A stretch of 64,000 nucleotides of DNA from Echiichthys vipera (GCA_963691815.1 OY829665.1:20213294-20277293); one strand, 5' to 3'. Positions 44,725-55,454 are shown, numbered from the stretch's first letter. Translations and numbers: made by a program. The notes: generated from the sequence alone by a model not told the origin.

Positions 44725-47467
44725 CAGCGATGCGCATGTTGGCATCCCTCATGCGATGCAGCCACTGTAGAGCCCGATGATCAGTTTCCAGGAGGAAGTG
44801 CCGTCCCAGCAGATAATATCTGAGGGTGTCGACGGCCCACTTCATCGCTAAGCACTCCTTTTCTACTGTAGAGTACCTTGTCTCTCTGTCCAGCAGCTTC
44901 CGACTTAGAAACACCACGGGTCTTCTCTCTCCTTCCACCTCCTGCAGCAACACTGCTCCCAGGCCCACTCCGGAAGCGTCCGTCTGCAGGATGAAAGGCT
45001 TCTCAAAATCAGGACTGTGTAGGACTGGGTGAGTGCAGATGGATTCCTTGAGGTCCCTGAAGGCTCTGTCACATTCATCAGTCCATTGAATCTTGTTTGG
45101 AGCAGAGGCTTTGGTTAGATCATTCAACAAAACAGCTTTATCCGCAAAATGAGGCACAAACTTACGATACCAGCCCACCAGACCAAGGAATCCCCTCAAC
45201 CTCTTTTTGGTAGTGGGAACAGGAAAGGATTGGATGGCCTCCATTTTCCCAAGCTGTGGTCTAATTTGTCCAAAACCAATGACGTAACCCAAGTACTCCA
45301 CTTCTCTTTGGGCAACAGCACACTTGTGAGGGTTAATGGTGAGGCCGGCTGCCCCTATTTTCTGCAGCACCTGCTGCAGATGAACCATATGCTCCTCCCA
45401 TGATTGGCTGAAGATAACTACATCATCCAAATATGCAGCCACACAGTCAGACAAAACCCTCAAAACATGGTCCATTAGTCTTTGAAATGTGGCTGGCGCC
45501 CCCTGGAGACCAAATGGCATGACCTTAAACTGATACATACCGAATGGTGTTCTGAAAGCTGTCATCTCCTTGGCATCTGGTGCCAAGGCGACCTGCCAGT
45601 AGCCCTTGCTGAGGTCCAGTTTGGTGATGTACCGAGCTCTTCCAACTCGCTCCACCAGATCATCAATCCGAGGCATTGGGTATGGGTCAAAGTTGGACAC
45701 TGTATTCAGGTATCTGAAATCAATACAAAATCGGAGTGTACCATCCTTCTTTGGGACCAACACAATGGGACTGCACCACTCACTGCAGGAAATCTCTATT
45801 ATTCCCAGCTCCAACATCAGCTTAATTTCCTTCTGCAGCAGAGGAATCAACCGCTCAGGAATCCTATAGCTTTTCTGACGCACTGGGGCCTCTCCCTTCA
45901 GCCGAATCCTATGTTGCACCAGTGAGGTGAAACCTGGTGTCTCTCTGAAGAGCTCTGGGTCAAGCAGGGGCTTCACCTCTGCCTGCCGGGTGAGGGACAG
46001 ATGTGACAGGTCCACTTCTGGGCCCTCGGCTGTTGTGGCAGTAACTGGGAAGAACTTGTCAACAGTATCCTCCTCCTGAACCGCACGGACCAAAAGCTGC
46101 TGGTGCACAGGCTCTGAACGCACCTGGAACTCCTTAAGCAGGTTAACATGAAAAGTCTGATATTTTTTAAACCTGTTGTGCATAAAAAGTTCATATGTGA
46201 CCGTGCCCATGCGTTTGCTGATTTCATATGGCCCATGCCATTTAGTCAGTAACTTGCTTTCACTGGTTGGCAGCAGTAACAGCACTTTTTGACCTGGGTG
46301 AAAGACCCGCTCTCTGGCCTTTTGATCATACCACACCTTCTGGTTTCGTTGAGCTGACTCCATGTGTTCATGTGCAAGCGCCGTCATCTCCTCCAGTCTC
46401 TCCCTCATTTTTACCACATATGCCACCACATTTTCTCCTTCTGGCTTCGAACTCTCCCAGTAGTCTTTCAGCAGGTCCAGTGGTCCTCTCACCTGGCGCC
46501 CATACAACAGTTCAAACGGAGAGAAACCTGTAGATGCCTGTGGGACCTCTCTGTAGGCAAACAGAAGGTATGGCAGCCAGCGGTCCCAATCGGAGCCTGT
46601 GTGGGATACAAACTTGCGCAGCATGTTTTTCAGTGTCTGGTTATAGCGCTCCACCAGTCCATCCGTCTGGGGGTGGTAAGGGGTGGTCTTAATGCCCTTT
46701 ACTCCTAACACTTGATAAACCTGCTGCAACAGTTTGGACAAAAAATTAGTCCCACAGTCTGTTAAAATCTCCTTGGGTATGCCCACTCTAGAAAAAAGTT
46801 GCACAAGGCAATCTGCTACTTGTCTAGCTTTGAAAGATCTGAGGGGGAAGGCTTCAGGGTACCGTGTGGCATAGTCGCAGACAACCAAAATATAACGGTG
46901 GCCTGAGGAACTTTTCTCTATTGGGCCTACAATGTCCATGCCTATCCTCTCAAAGGGTGTATCAATGATGGGTAACGACTGTAAGTGGGCACGTACGACT
47001 CCTTTAGCAGAGGTTAGTTGGCAGGTTTCACATGAAGCACAGAAATGAAAGACTTGAGTGTACATCCCTGGCCAAACAAAACGGCTTGCAATCCTGTATA
47101 GAGTTTTCTGGAAAGCCATGTGGCCTGCCCATGGAATTGAATGACCCATCTCCATAACTCTCTGCCTAAACTGTTGTGGCAGCGCTAAAGTCTCAGTTTT
47201 TCCCTTTTTCTGATAGAGAAGACCCTCCTTCACCATGTAGGTGGCATCATCTAAACAGCTTGGGTTATTTTGCTGAACACCCTCTACATCTGTCACCCTT
47301 TCAAACCAGTGCTTCAGTGTCACATCTTGCTTTTGCAGTGAGCTCAGATCTGGGGGAAACTCAAAATCAAGCAGTTCTGGTGGTTTAGGAGGGCTTTGTG
47401 CTCCTTGTCTAAGTGAACCTTTTAGCTTCTCCTGCCTTCTCTGTGCTCTTGACTTGTGAGGTTTCAC
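44693..47467 (-). CDS. Gmr1-like pol: integrase - RT - RNase H, 3' truncated
   Basis: Open 924-codon frame. The integrase comes first: zinc ligands H109, H116, C143 and C146 (or C149), then D178 (GMDIVGP), D237 (LTDCGTNF) and E273 (LVERYN), a D,D35E spacing. A GPY-like module is near 404-420 (LTKWHGPYEI). RT spans ~540-700, with YLDD at 679-682. RNase H starts near 800 (LQTDASGVGLGAVL, D830; TVEKECLA; TDHRALQWL) and is cut at ~914 (DANMRIA), where the frame runs into the 3' LTR. The lost part includes the last RNase H residues and the polypurine tract. Probably inactive. Confidence 0.93.
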   Translation of the reverse strand: MKPHKSRAQRRQEKLKGSLRQGAQSPPKPPELLDFEFPPDLSSLQKQDVTLKHWFERVTDVEGVQQNNPSCLDDATYMVKEGLLYQKKGKTETLALPQQFRQRVMEMGHSIPWAGHMAFQKTLYRIASRFVWPGMYTQVFHFCASCETCQLTSAKGVVRAHLQSLPIIDTPFERIGMDIVGPIEKSSSGHRYILVVCDYATRYPEAFPLRSFKARQVADCLVQLFSRVGIPKEILTDCGTNFLSKLLQQVYQVLGVKGIKTTPYHPQTDGLVERYNQTLKNMLRKFVSHTGSDWDRWLPYLLFAYREVPQASTGFSPFELLYGRQVRGPLDLLKDYWESSKPEGENVVAYVVKMRERLEEMTALAHEHMESAQRNQKVWYDQKARERVFHPGQKVLLLLPTSESKLLTKWHGPYEISKRMGTVTYELFMHNRFKKYQTFHVNLLKEFQVRSEPVHQQLLVRAVQEEDTVDKFFPVTATTAEGPEVDLSHLSLTRQAEVKPLLDPELFRETPGFTSLVQHRIRLKGEAPVRQKSYRIPERLIPLLQKEIKLMLELGIIEISCSEWCSPIVLVPKKDGTLRFCIDFRYLNTVSNFDPYPMPRIDDLVERVGRARYITKLDLSKGYWQVALAPDAKEMTAFRTPFGMYQFKVMPFGLQGAPATFQRLMDHVLRVLSDCVAAYLDDVVIFSQSWEEHMVHLQQVLQKIGAAGLTINPHKCAVAQREVEYLGYVIGFGQIRPQLGKMEAIQSFPVPTTKKRLRGFLGLVGWYRKFVPHFADKAVLLNDLTKASAPNKIQWTDECDRAFRDLKESICTHPVLHSPDFEKPFILQTDASGVGLGAVLLQEVEGERRPVVFLSRKLLDRETRYSTVEKECLAMKWAVDTLRYYLLGRHFLLETDHRALQWLHRMRDANMRIAGCTLIIAQTL

Positions 47468-47484
47468 TGGCCCTGCTTCCCAGT

Positions 47485-47776
47485 CTACCCCAAAGAAAGG
47501 CAGCTCTCTGAGGACTCCCTCTCTCCCCTCTGTGCTCTGGTGGTGACATTACATTGTTTTACAGGCAACGTGACTGAATCACTCAGTGGCCCACTGAAAT
47601 CGGCTACTGAACTCTGACCATCACTGCTCCTGTCAAGTTTGCATATTGGCTGGGTCATAAGGTCATAGATTGTGGGTACATCATTGCCTAAAATTACAGC
47701 ATATGGCAATGTTGGCGCTAATGCCACAGACAACAGAAAAGTCTGTCCCGCCACCGTCAGATAAACTTCAGCTGTA
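47485..47776 (-). pseudogene. Protease remainder, Gmr1-like element
   Basis: AEVYLTVAGQTFLLSVALAP followed by YAVILGNDVPTIYDL, the second half of the retropepsin domain (the ILGxD-type motif). Separated from its first half by the SINE. The frame ends at a stop near 47485, while pol continues in another frame (ELPFFGVDWEAG), so a frameshift lies near 47500-47540. Confidence 0.75.
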
Positions 47777-48098
47777 GGGGCGGCAGTAGCTCAGTCCATA
47801 GGTGACTTGGCTGGGAACCGTAGGGTCGCTGGTTCAAGTCCCTGTGTGGACCATATATGGAGCGTGTACTGGTGGCTGGAGAGGTGCCAGTTCATCTCCT
47901 GGGCACTGCCGAGGTGCTGTTGAGCAAGGCACCGAACCCCCAACTGCTCGGGGCGCTGGTCACTGGCAGTCCCCTCGCTCTAACATCTCTCCTCAATTGC
48001 ATGTATAGGTCCTGGTTGTGCATGTGTGTATTTCGGGCCTGTGTGTGTAACATGTATGATAATAAGAGTGAAAATTGAATTCTTCTTCTTCTTCTTCT
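47777..48098 (+). mobile_element. tRNA-derived SINE inside the gypsy protease
   Basis: The head GGGGCGGCAGTAGCTCAGTC gives an A-box-like region and GGTTCAAGTCC (47831-47841) is the B box. A tRNA-unrelated body follows, with a (TTC)n tail ending at 48098. It separates the two halves of the protease frame, so it is a later insertion. The target duplication was not defined. Confidence 0.88.
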
Positions 48099-49353
48099 AA
48101 ACATGCTCATCTCCATGAATACAGCTTATACGTGATCTGTCTTCACTCCATTTATCTCTGGGGACTAAACCTGACAAAACCACAGTCTGAAAACATGCAG
48201 AGTCAAGTAATGCCACTTCACGCTTTCCATTGACCAGAACTGGGGCTGTACGGCCTGCATCCCTCACTGTACCTACTGTGGCTGGTCTCGGGGCAGAACA
48301 AAGGAAAGATGGTTTAGTGTGGCTCAAGACCGGACAAAATGGTTTTGTGTGCCCTAAACTATTACAGTGGTAACACCTGACATCATTTTTCGAGGCTCGG
48401 GGGGGAGACTTTTTAGCATAGCTTGTGGCCTGGGGAGTAAACTGCCTATCACTTGAAAACCCTCTACCTCGTGGCTGACCAAACCCCTGTTCACCCCCAG
48501 AGGACTTACTTGAATGGTCCCGGTGGTTCTCCCAGCCAAAGGTGGCAGCTCGGCTTCCGTTTCTGGCTGATGTGAAGACGTCGGCCAGTCGTGCAGCTTC
48601 CTCTGCTGTCTTGGGGTCATGCTCTCTGATCCAGATCTCCAGCTCTGGATGGACCATCCTGAGGTACTGTTCAAGTATCATAGTCTCTACTAGTTCTTTA
48701 ACTGTTGATTTCTCTGGCTTAACCCATTTGCAAAAAAGGTCTTTTAGACGCACATACAGCTCTCTTGGAGTGTCACCAGACTCAATCTTGAGGGACCGGA
48801 ATCTTCTTCGGTAAGTATCCGGTGTAATTTCATATTTTGCCAGAATTGCTGCTTTAACTTTTTCATATCTTTCAGATTCTTTCATGTCCATCAGAACATA
48901 AGCACTGCGTGCTTTGCCAGTGAGCAGAGGGACCAGACGCACAGCCCATCCATCTTTAGGCCAGTGACAAACCTGGGCCATCCTTTCAAACGTTGTTAAG
49001 AAATGCTCAATGTCATCATCTGGAGATAATGGAAGTAGTTTGGGTTCCCTCTGTCTGACAACCCAACTTGCCTGGCTCATCATTTCATCTGGGTCATCAA
49101 AATCATAATTTTCGTCATCTATTTGTCGGTGCCGACTCCCATCCATAGTGTCCGGCTCTGTTCTTTGTTCTTCTCTCCTCATGTTTACTTGTTGCTGCAT
49201 TTGGGAGACTTGAGACTGCATGAGTCTCCATCGCTGTTCTTGAAGAGAGGACTCTTTCTCTCTTTGGTGGTCTCTCTCTGTTTGTGCTCGCATGAGTGAT
49301 TTCACCAGACCTGCTAATTCATCCAGCTTGCCTTCTGTCTTAGGATCTGTCAT
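48099..49353 (-). CDS. Gag and start of protease, Gmr1-like element
   Basis: Structural protein of the retrotransposon particle. The open frame extends upstream into the LTR, but the first ATG after the primer site is at 49353 (MTDPKTEGKLDELAGLVKSL). A Gln/Arg-rich coiled segment follows, then the capsid-like region (HFLTTFERMAQVCHWPKDGW) and a CCHC zinc knuckle (CYHCNSLGHTKPFC, C-x2-C-x4-H-x4-C). A retropepsin start (VALLDSACFQTVV) has D-S-A in place of the usual D-S/T-G. The frame is cut at 48099 by a SINE. Confidence 0.85.
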
Positions 49354-49435
49354 GGTGTCTGGCCCGCTTGGCCCCTCATCTGGTTCTTCTTGGCCTTGCT
49401 CTTCCCCTTCCTTGGCATCATTTACTGTAACGTGG

Positions 49436-49453
49436 ATCCCACTTCTGACACCA
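49436..49453 (-). promoter_or_regulatory. Primer-binding site, tRNA-Leu
   Basis: On minus, TGGTGTCAGAAGTGGGAT lies 2 bp from the 5' LTR. It complements the 3' end, including CCA, of a vertebrate tRNA-Leu (...ATCCCACTTCTGACACCA) as known from general tRNA sequences. All 18 positions match. Confidence 0.75.
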
Positions 49454-49455
49454 CT

Positions 49456-50298
49456 TGTGAGAATGACGACAATTACAGCCGGATGATACAGCAAAAAAAT
49501 GATCCATAGGCAAGGTTTGAGGTGGGTCATCAAGGCGATTCTTTATTCATTGCCCTTGGCAAACCGTATAGGCACATCACGATCACCAAACAAAAGAGAA
49601 CCCCAGGTTGCCAAAATGGCGCCTATTTATAGGGTGTCAACCTATTACCCTGGAAGAATCCATTCTCCAGGATCCCTGGCCTAAAACATTTTTAACCCAC
49701 CATTGTTTTTATTTCTGTATCTGCACCCCATCATCTGTGACTTATATATATCCTACTCTACATCCACTGACAGAGAAAATACACCAATACACTTCATATT
49801 ACCTCCACTAAAATACAATACACACATTTACCACCCCCACACCAATTTACACTTGGCTGCCCCCGGAACTATATAAGTGGCGTCCGTTTCCTGGGGAAGC
49901 CTTTTGCCTGCACACCCGGAAGACAAAAGACTGGTGAGTACACAACACTCTTGATTTATCCACTGCACACTCATTAAGCAACACAATACATTTTTAACTT
50001 AGCTCCTTGTTTGATCAATTAACAACTTAATAGGCACATTTAACCCCATGTCCCTCTGCTCTAGGTAAACTGCGTGGCCTACACAGCACCTATCAGCCAG
50101 ATCAAGACCCGCCAAACATCAATCACATGGCTACAAATCCAAAAATAGTGTTAAAATGTATTGTGCAAATCTCTAATAAAGTGCTGTTGCTCTTCTTAAA
50201 GTGTCTGTGCAATTATTAAAGTGCATCTGTATTCATACTCGGTCTAAAGTGCGTGGTGCCATGTGTGCAAAACTGGTGACGATGTGCTCTTCGTCACA
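49456..50298 (-). repeat. 5' LTR of the Gmr1-like element, complete (843 bp)
   Basis: TG...CA boundaries on minus, followed after two bases by the primer-binding site. A TATATAAG-like TATA box (CTATATAAGTGGCG, plus-strand position ~49869) is also present in the other LTR. Confidence 0.93.
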
Positions 50299-50303
50299 AC
50301 AGG

Positions 50304-50746
50304 GTGAACAGAAATGGGGAAAGAACAGTTCCCTGTGGAGCTCCAGTACTGCTGACCACAGTGTCAGACACTCCGTCCTGCAGTCTGACATACTGTGGTC
50401 CACCAGTCAAGTAATCCGTAATCCAGGAAACCAGGGGAAGGTCCACCTGCATCGCCGTCAGCTTACGTCCCAGCAGAGCAGGCCGGATGGTATCGAACGC
50501 ACTGGAGAAGTCCATGAAAAAGATTCTCACAGTGGTTCCCGCTCTGTCAAGGTGGGTGCAGGCATGGTTGAGCAGGAAGATGATAGCGTCCTCCACACCT
50601 AGACTTGGCTGGTAGGCAAACTGTAGAGGGTCCAGTGATGAGCTGACCAGGGGCCGAAGAAGTGAAAGAACCAGCCTCTCCAGGGACTTCATCAGGTGCG
50701 ACGTCAGCGCCACCAGTCTGTAGTCTTCGGAGGCGCTGGGACGCAC
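50304..50746 (-). pseudogene. L2-type LINE RT, first half
   Basis: Has YRLVALTSHLMKSLERLVL, then the catalytic-Asp motif MDFSSAFDTI and the substrate-binding motif APQGTVLSPFLFTL. The reading is cut within FTLY by the LTR element. It resumes at 43947. Confidence 0.88.
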
Positions 50747-51139
50747 CTTCTTTGGTACTGATTTGATGAAAGAGCCCTTTCATCAAATCTGTTGAAGAAC
50801 AGATTCAGCTCATTTGCACGTTCAGTACCACCTCCCACTGTCTGGCTACCAGATGGTTTGTAGCCAGTGATGCTCCTCATGCCGCTCCACACGTCCTTTA
50901 AATTGTTCTGCTGGAGTTTGTGCTCCAGCTTCCTCCTGTAGGTGTCTTTGCCCTGTTGAATCCTCTCCTTCAGCTCCCTCTGGACCTGCCTCATCCGCTC
51001 TCTGTCCCCGTCTCTGAAGGCCCTCTTCTTCTCATTCAGCAGGACCTTGATGTCTCTGGTGACCCACGCTTGTTATTTGGGAAACAGCGTACAGTCACTG
51101 TAGGAACAACGCTGTCCACACAGAAATTGATATACTCTG

Positions 51140-52025
51140 TTATGCAGCCCGTGAGATCATCAAGGTCCTCCCCATGTGAATTACAGAGCAAATCCCAGTC
51201 TGTGAGTTCAAAGCAACCCTGTAAAGCTTCGTCAGTCTCCCGCCGCTGGACTTGGGGCTTATACAGGGGCTGCAGGTGAATGAGGTTGTGGTCTGATCTT
51301 CCAAGAGGAGGAAGGGCAGTGGAGCTGTAAGCCTCCTTAACGTTAGCATACAGCAGGTCCAGTGTCTCTCGCGCCGCATTTGCAGTCGGAGGAATTTAAA
51401 CAACCAGAACGATCACGTGTGAAAACTCCCTCGGCAAATATTATGGCCTCAGACTCACGGCAAGCAGCTCAATGTCCGGGCTACACACACGCTCCTTTAC
51501 AGTCACGTGTCCAGGATGACACCACTTGTTGTTAATAAGAATAGCAAGTCCCCCACCTTTCCTCTTGCCACTCTCACGGTGACTCCTGTCCGCCCGAACA
51601 GTCTGAAAGCCGCCCACAGTTACGTTAGAGTCTAGGATGTCCTCGTGGAGCCATGTCTCCGTGAAACACAGCACACTGCTCACACGATACATCCACTGAG
51701 TCTTCACCAGGCCTGCCAGCTCGTCCATCTTGTTAGCCAGCGACCTCACGTTTCCCATGGTGATGGAAGGGAGAGATGGTTTGTGTCTCCTCTTCTTTTC
51801 CCGTTGTTTACGTCCAGCCTTACATCCCCTGTACTTTCTCCTCAGTTCTGTGGGGATTTCAGGCCTCTCCCGCATTAGCGCCGTTGGTGCTAGCGACAAC
51901 AGCTGTTCACGGGTGTAAAGAATGGAGCCGCCGCACTGTTGTGTCCAGACGGAGACGCGGTCGGCAAAAATAGTCCCAAGAATGAGACAAACGGACAAAA
52001 AACACGTAAGAAAGTTCACGGACAT
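51140..52025 (-). pseudogene. L2-type LINE ORF, endonuclease part
   Basis: APE-type endonuclease that nicks the target. The minus ORF at 51441-52025 has GNVRSLANKMDEL and LCFTETWLHEDI, whose E is the catalytic metal ligand, then KGGGLAILINNKWC. A frameshift near 51400-51440 moves the rest to another frame (51140-51403). The linker continues at 50704-50994 (RELKERIQQGKDTYRRKLE). Broken, so inactive. Confidence 0.8.
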
Positions 52026-52167
52026 AGTTGGCTAAGGTTAGCACGACGACTTAAAGGAAAAAGCACTAATAAAAAGACAGTAAAATAAGATAAAATAGCA
52101 AAAAAGTGCGGAAAGGAGAGGGAGCAACTGTTGCTGGCTGCCGCTTTACACAGCGCCGGAACCACGC

Positions 52168-53078
52168 TGTAGCTCTGGTCTTTGTGTTGTGACCTGTGAT
52201 GGTCCTCACACCTTCCCAGACCTCCCTCATTTGTTCTCCCTTAGCTTCTTCTCCACCTTTCGCCTGTAGCTGTCCTTAACTTCCTTCTAGACAAATAAAG
52301 AAACATAAAATAAACACAAAAGCAACATAGCCCATGGATATCTACAAAACAAAATAAAGACTCATTTCTATCAGTTGTGAATAGATGTTTTCCTTTTATT
52401 CAACAAAGTTAATCCAATAGAGTTTTGTATCTTTCCATGAGATCTGTGTTGACGGTTTACAAAAAGGGTGAGAAAAATATGTGCACCAATGAAACAGTGT
52501 GAACACAACACAGAAGACTTCTACTGAGCTGAGAAAATGATCCAGAATATCAAGTTGATCCCAGATTCAATAGACGTGTCTTAATGAGCGTGTTTTTTTT
52601 TTTTAGATATGGTCTGACTGATGGTAAGGTTTTCAGCCTCATGACTTTCAATAATAGTAATTGGAACTATTAGGCATAGGAGGAGCAGTGGAACCGGATC
52701 TGTAACTGAGGATGAAGCTGTGTCATATCTGGCTGATGTACTGCAATGCTACCTGTCTATGGTGGTTGGTAATTAGACATGCACCCGCCTACAGGCACAG
52801 AGGCAGGGCTTCCCTACAAAAGTTAATTCAAGTGTGCTAAAAAACAACAACTATGCTTTCAGTGTACTTAATGTATTTATCAGTTCTTTCTCTGATAATT
52901 TAGTACTTAACAGAGAAGTACAAGACAGTATATGACTCACACACAAAAACATTTAGAAAAAAGATAGCTCTTCAACTATGACACCTAAGAACCAGAGTGA
53001 GTTGTTGACATGATACCCAGGGGTAGATTTTTCCAGCCTGGAACCAGGACTTGAAACGCACAATCCCCTCGTGATTTC
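52168..53078. repeat. Tandem unit C, right part
   Basis: Continues unit C beyond the L2 LINE with GTAGCTCTGGTCTTTGTG. Matches 38531-39440 of unit A with scattered substitutions. No gene recognised. Confidence 0.85.
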
Positions 53079-54003
53079 AGTCTTGTAACAGGTACAACTA
53101 GCAAGCTTGGTTCAGATGAGCTGGATAAAGCTGGTGAGTTTGTATTTAGACAAATCTCCAGGTAGTGATGGTCTTACTGCCAATTTCTATAGACATTTCT
53201 GGGAATTAAGTAATTCCAGAAGAGCCATTTTCACACGTTGCGCAGTAATGGGCAGATTTTTAGAATGAGGGAGCCCAAAAAGAGCAGTCAGGGGATTTGG
53301 TTCTAAATTTGTGTTAAGAGCCAGTTTGAGGGTTTGGAATATATCAGACCAAAATTCAGCAAGCTTTGTGCATGTTCAGAACATGTGTTTAGCGTTGGTG
53401 AAATGGGCTCTATTAATCACCTACCACTGTGATAGGCCTTGCCTGGCACAAATCGAAGATGAGTGGACTAGTATTAGAATGTCCCTCCACTAGACCTTAG
53501 TAATGTCTACCACCAATTCATTTTCCCGTGCACATTTAGGTGATACAGTGGGGACTGTGCTCAGAAGAGCAATCTTATTATAAATGACAGATATCAGAGG
53601 TAGTCAAACTACTCCACAGTTGGAAGGAGGACAGCGCTGCGCATACCTGTTGTGCAACGAGAGGAAACGTGCGCCAAGATGATCCGCCACGCCAAACCGG
53701 GCTCCCCCACACTCTGCCACGCCACAAAGGCTCAAACACGTGCACTGCTTTTCCACGCCGGTGCGCAGCGCCGCCCATCAATCAGTGCGTCAATCCACAC
53801 CTGATGTGGATGGAAAAAGGAGGGGTGGGGGGTGTGACAAAGATGAGACCGTCCTGCCACATAACAGAAATTATTCGAGGGTTGGGAGGGGAGGGATTTG
53901 CACTATGACGAGGATGATGTACCCACAGTCAATAATGTGCAGTGCAGCCAGTTCAGTGACAGAGGAGGTTAATTTTCTTCTGGCTCATTTCGCTGAACTG
54001 AGA
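53079..54003. repeat. Tandem unit D, internally deleted
   Basis: Starts with the unit's AGTCTTGTAACAGG. It jumps at 53232 from the L1 RT fragment (GCCATTTTC) to the L1 3' fragment (ACACGTTGCGCAG), losing ~0.6 kb and the L1 3' end. It then has the GC-rich segment and merges into Rex3-like sequence instead of the SINE. Confidence 0.82.
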
Positions 54004-54327
54004 ACTGAGCCCGTGGGATTGATGAGATTCGTCCAGAAATGCTGAAAGCTTTGGGTTTGGAGGGGCTGTCTTGGTTGACACATCTCTTCAACATTGCGTA
54101 GAAGTCTGGGATAGTGCAGTGCAAGGGTGTGGCAGACTGGGGTGGTGGTTCCTCTGTTTAAAAAGGGGGACCAGAGGGTGTGTGCCAATTACAGGGGTAG
54201 CACACTACTCAGCCTCCCTGGCAAAGTCTACTCCAAAGTGCTGGAAAGGAGGGTTCATCCTATAGTCGAACCTCAGATTGAAGAGGAACAATGTGGATTC
54301 CGTCCTGGACGTGGAACAACAGACCAG
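54004..54327 (+). pseudogene. Rex3/RTE-like RT, N-terminal half
   Basis: Frames on plus read GIDEIRPEMLKALGLEGLSW, then after a stop and shift QTGVVVPLFKKGDQRVCANY and EEQCGFRPGRGTTDQ. These are RT fingers motifs. Cut at GTTDQ by the Harbinger element. Confidence 0.82.
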
Positions 54328-54604
54328 GGGCCTCATGTACTAAGACTTGCGTGGCTTTCTTACTAAAACATGGTGTACGCTAGAATCCAGAAACTGGCGT
54401 AAGCACAAAAAAATTCAGATGTATCAAAGTGTGCGTACGCATGGATCCAAGCACTTTTCCTTTGTACATCCCAATCAACGTGGAATTGAGCGCACATGTA
54501 GAAGTGCTGAACTCCTCCCTGTCCACGCCCCCATTTAAATATGCAAATCAATGTAAATAGGGCCTGCACCGGGGATTCCCTCTCTGCACCATCAGATTTA
54601 AACG

Positions 54605-55454
54605 ATGAGTAAAGGTAAGAAGCGCAACTTCAACGAGTCTAAGCTCGAAATTTTATTAAATGAAGTGGAGACCCGAAGAGCTGTGTTATTTGGTAGCCTC
54701 TTTTGAGGGATAAACATGAAAAAAAGACATTTGAGTGGGAGTGTGTGTGTGAGGCAGTGAACGCTGTGGGGTCGGAGCAGCGCAAAACCACTGAAATAAA
54801 AAAAAATGGTCCGAAGTGAAGGTGGAGGTGAAGCGGAGGATTTCGGCCCACCGCCGAAGTATCACCGCAACGGGCGGGGGGACAGGAGGGGAGGAACTGA
54901 ACCCCTTTTGATCAGAGAGTGGCGGCTATTGTGGAGGACACAACTCTAAGCGGAGTTGTGGGGGCCCATGAAGGCGACACAGATCATCCTCAAGGTAAAT
55001 GTGTAAATGTCATTATACTGGTCGTACAATAGGCTGCTCACATTACACATGCTCGTGCGTTAAGTTGCTAGGATATAAACACATTGACTCATGTTTAATT
55101 ACTTCATTTTTTTATTATTATTTCTCAATAGACGATGAGACAGGAGAGGGCTCCTCCCTCTGCACCGTGCGCCCTGGCGTCTCCGCCGGAACCTCCAGCA
55201 CCACGCGCCCTGGCGTCTCCACCGGCACCTCCAGCACCACGCGCCCCGGTGACTCCACTGGCATCTCCAGCACCACGCACCCCGGCGACTCCACGCCAAC
55301 TGACGTCCGCCCGACTGGCCGTGTCCTTTCACAAGCTGTGCTGGAATCACAGGAGGAAATAGTGAGAGCAATCCGTGGCGTCAGTGATCGTCCAGATCAA
55401 ATTGTCAATGCACTGGGAGATATTTATCATGCAATAAATGCACTTACAAAGTAA
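54605..55454 (+). pseudogene. Harbinger Myb/SANT-like protein, two exons
   Basis: Helps the nuclease enter the nucleus and bind ends in Harbinger systems. Exon 1 (54605-~54995) begins MSKGKKRNFNESKLEILLNE, the Myb-like domain, then has frame breaks; TVVEDTTLSGVVGAHEGDTD-like sequence ends it before GTAAATG near 54996. Exon 2 starts near 55132 (DDETGEGSS), with a Ser/Thr-rich tandem stretch (RPGVSTGTSSTT repeated) and an acidic/helical end (ESQEEIVRAIRGVSDRPDQI) to a stop at 55454. Frameshifted, so probably not functional. Confidence 0.75.

Larger units (their letters stand above)
43953..50298 (-). mobile_element. Gmr1-like Ty3/gypsy LTR retrotransposon
   Basis: Inserted in the L2 RT with target duplication ACAGG (43948-43952, 50299-50303). 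LTRs read TGTGAC...CTCACA on minus. From the 5' LTR: primer site, gag with zinc knuckle, protease, integrase, RT, RNase H, 3' LTR. Integrase before RT is the order of the Gmr1 group, first described in cod, and differs from ordinary gypsy. The copy is defective: a SINE in the protease, a frameshift near 47500, and a deletion of the RNase H end plus 71 bp of the 3' LTR. Confidence 0.92.
42538..52167 (-). mobile_element. L2-type LINE, split by an LTR element
   Basis: Flanked by 5-bp TGTAG at 42533-42537 and 52168-52172. Read on minus: 5' end near 52167, endonuclease (51140-52025), linker (50704-50994), RT first half (50304-50746), LTR element insertion (43953-50298), RT second half (43352-43947), 3' UTR with short repeats, and a tail rich in CTTGAAT repeats ending at 42538. 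Without the insert it is ~3.3 kb. Assigned to the CR1/L2 group from RT style; exact clade uncertain. Confidence 0.85.

Noticed and set aside
46267..46708. Plus-strand open frames opposite the gypsy pol
   Set aside because: Shadows of the minus-strand pol frame.
47777..48098. A functional tRNA gene
   Set aside because: A and B boxes are present but the sequence does not close into a tRNA and continues into a SINE body with a (TTC)n tail. The same applies at 58600-58777.
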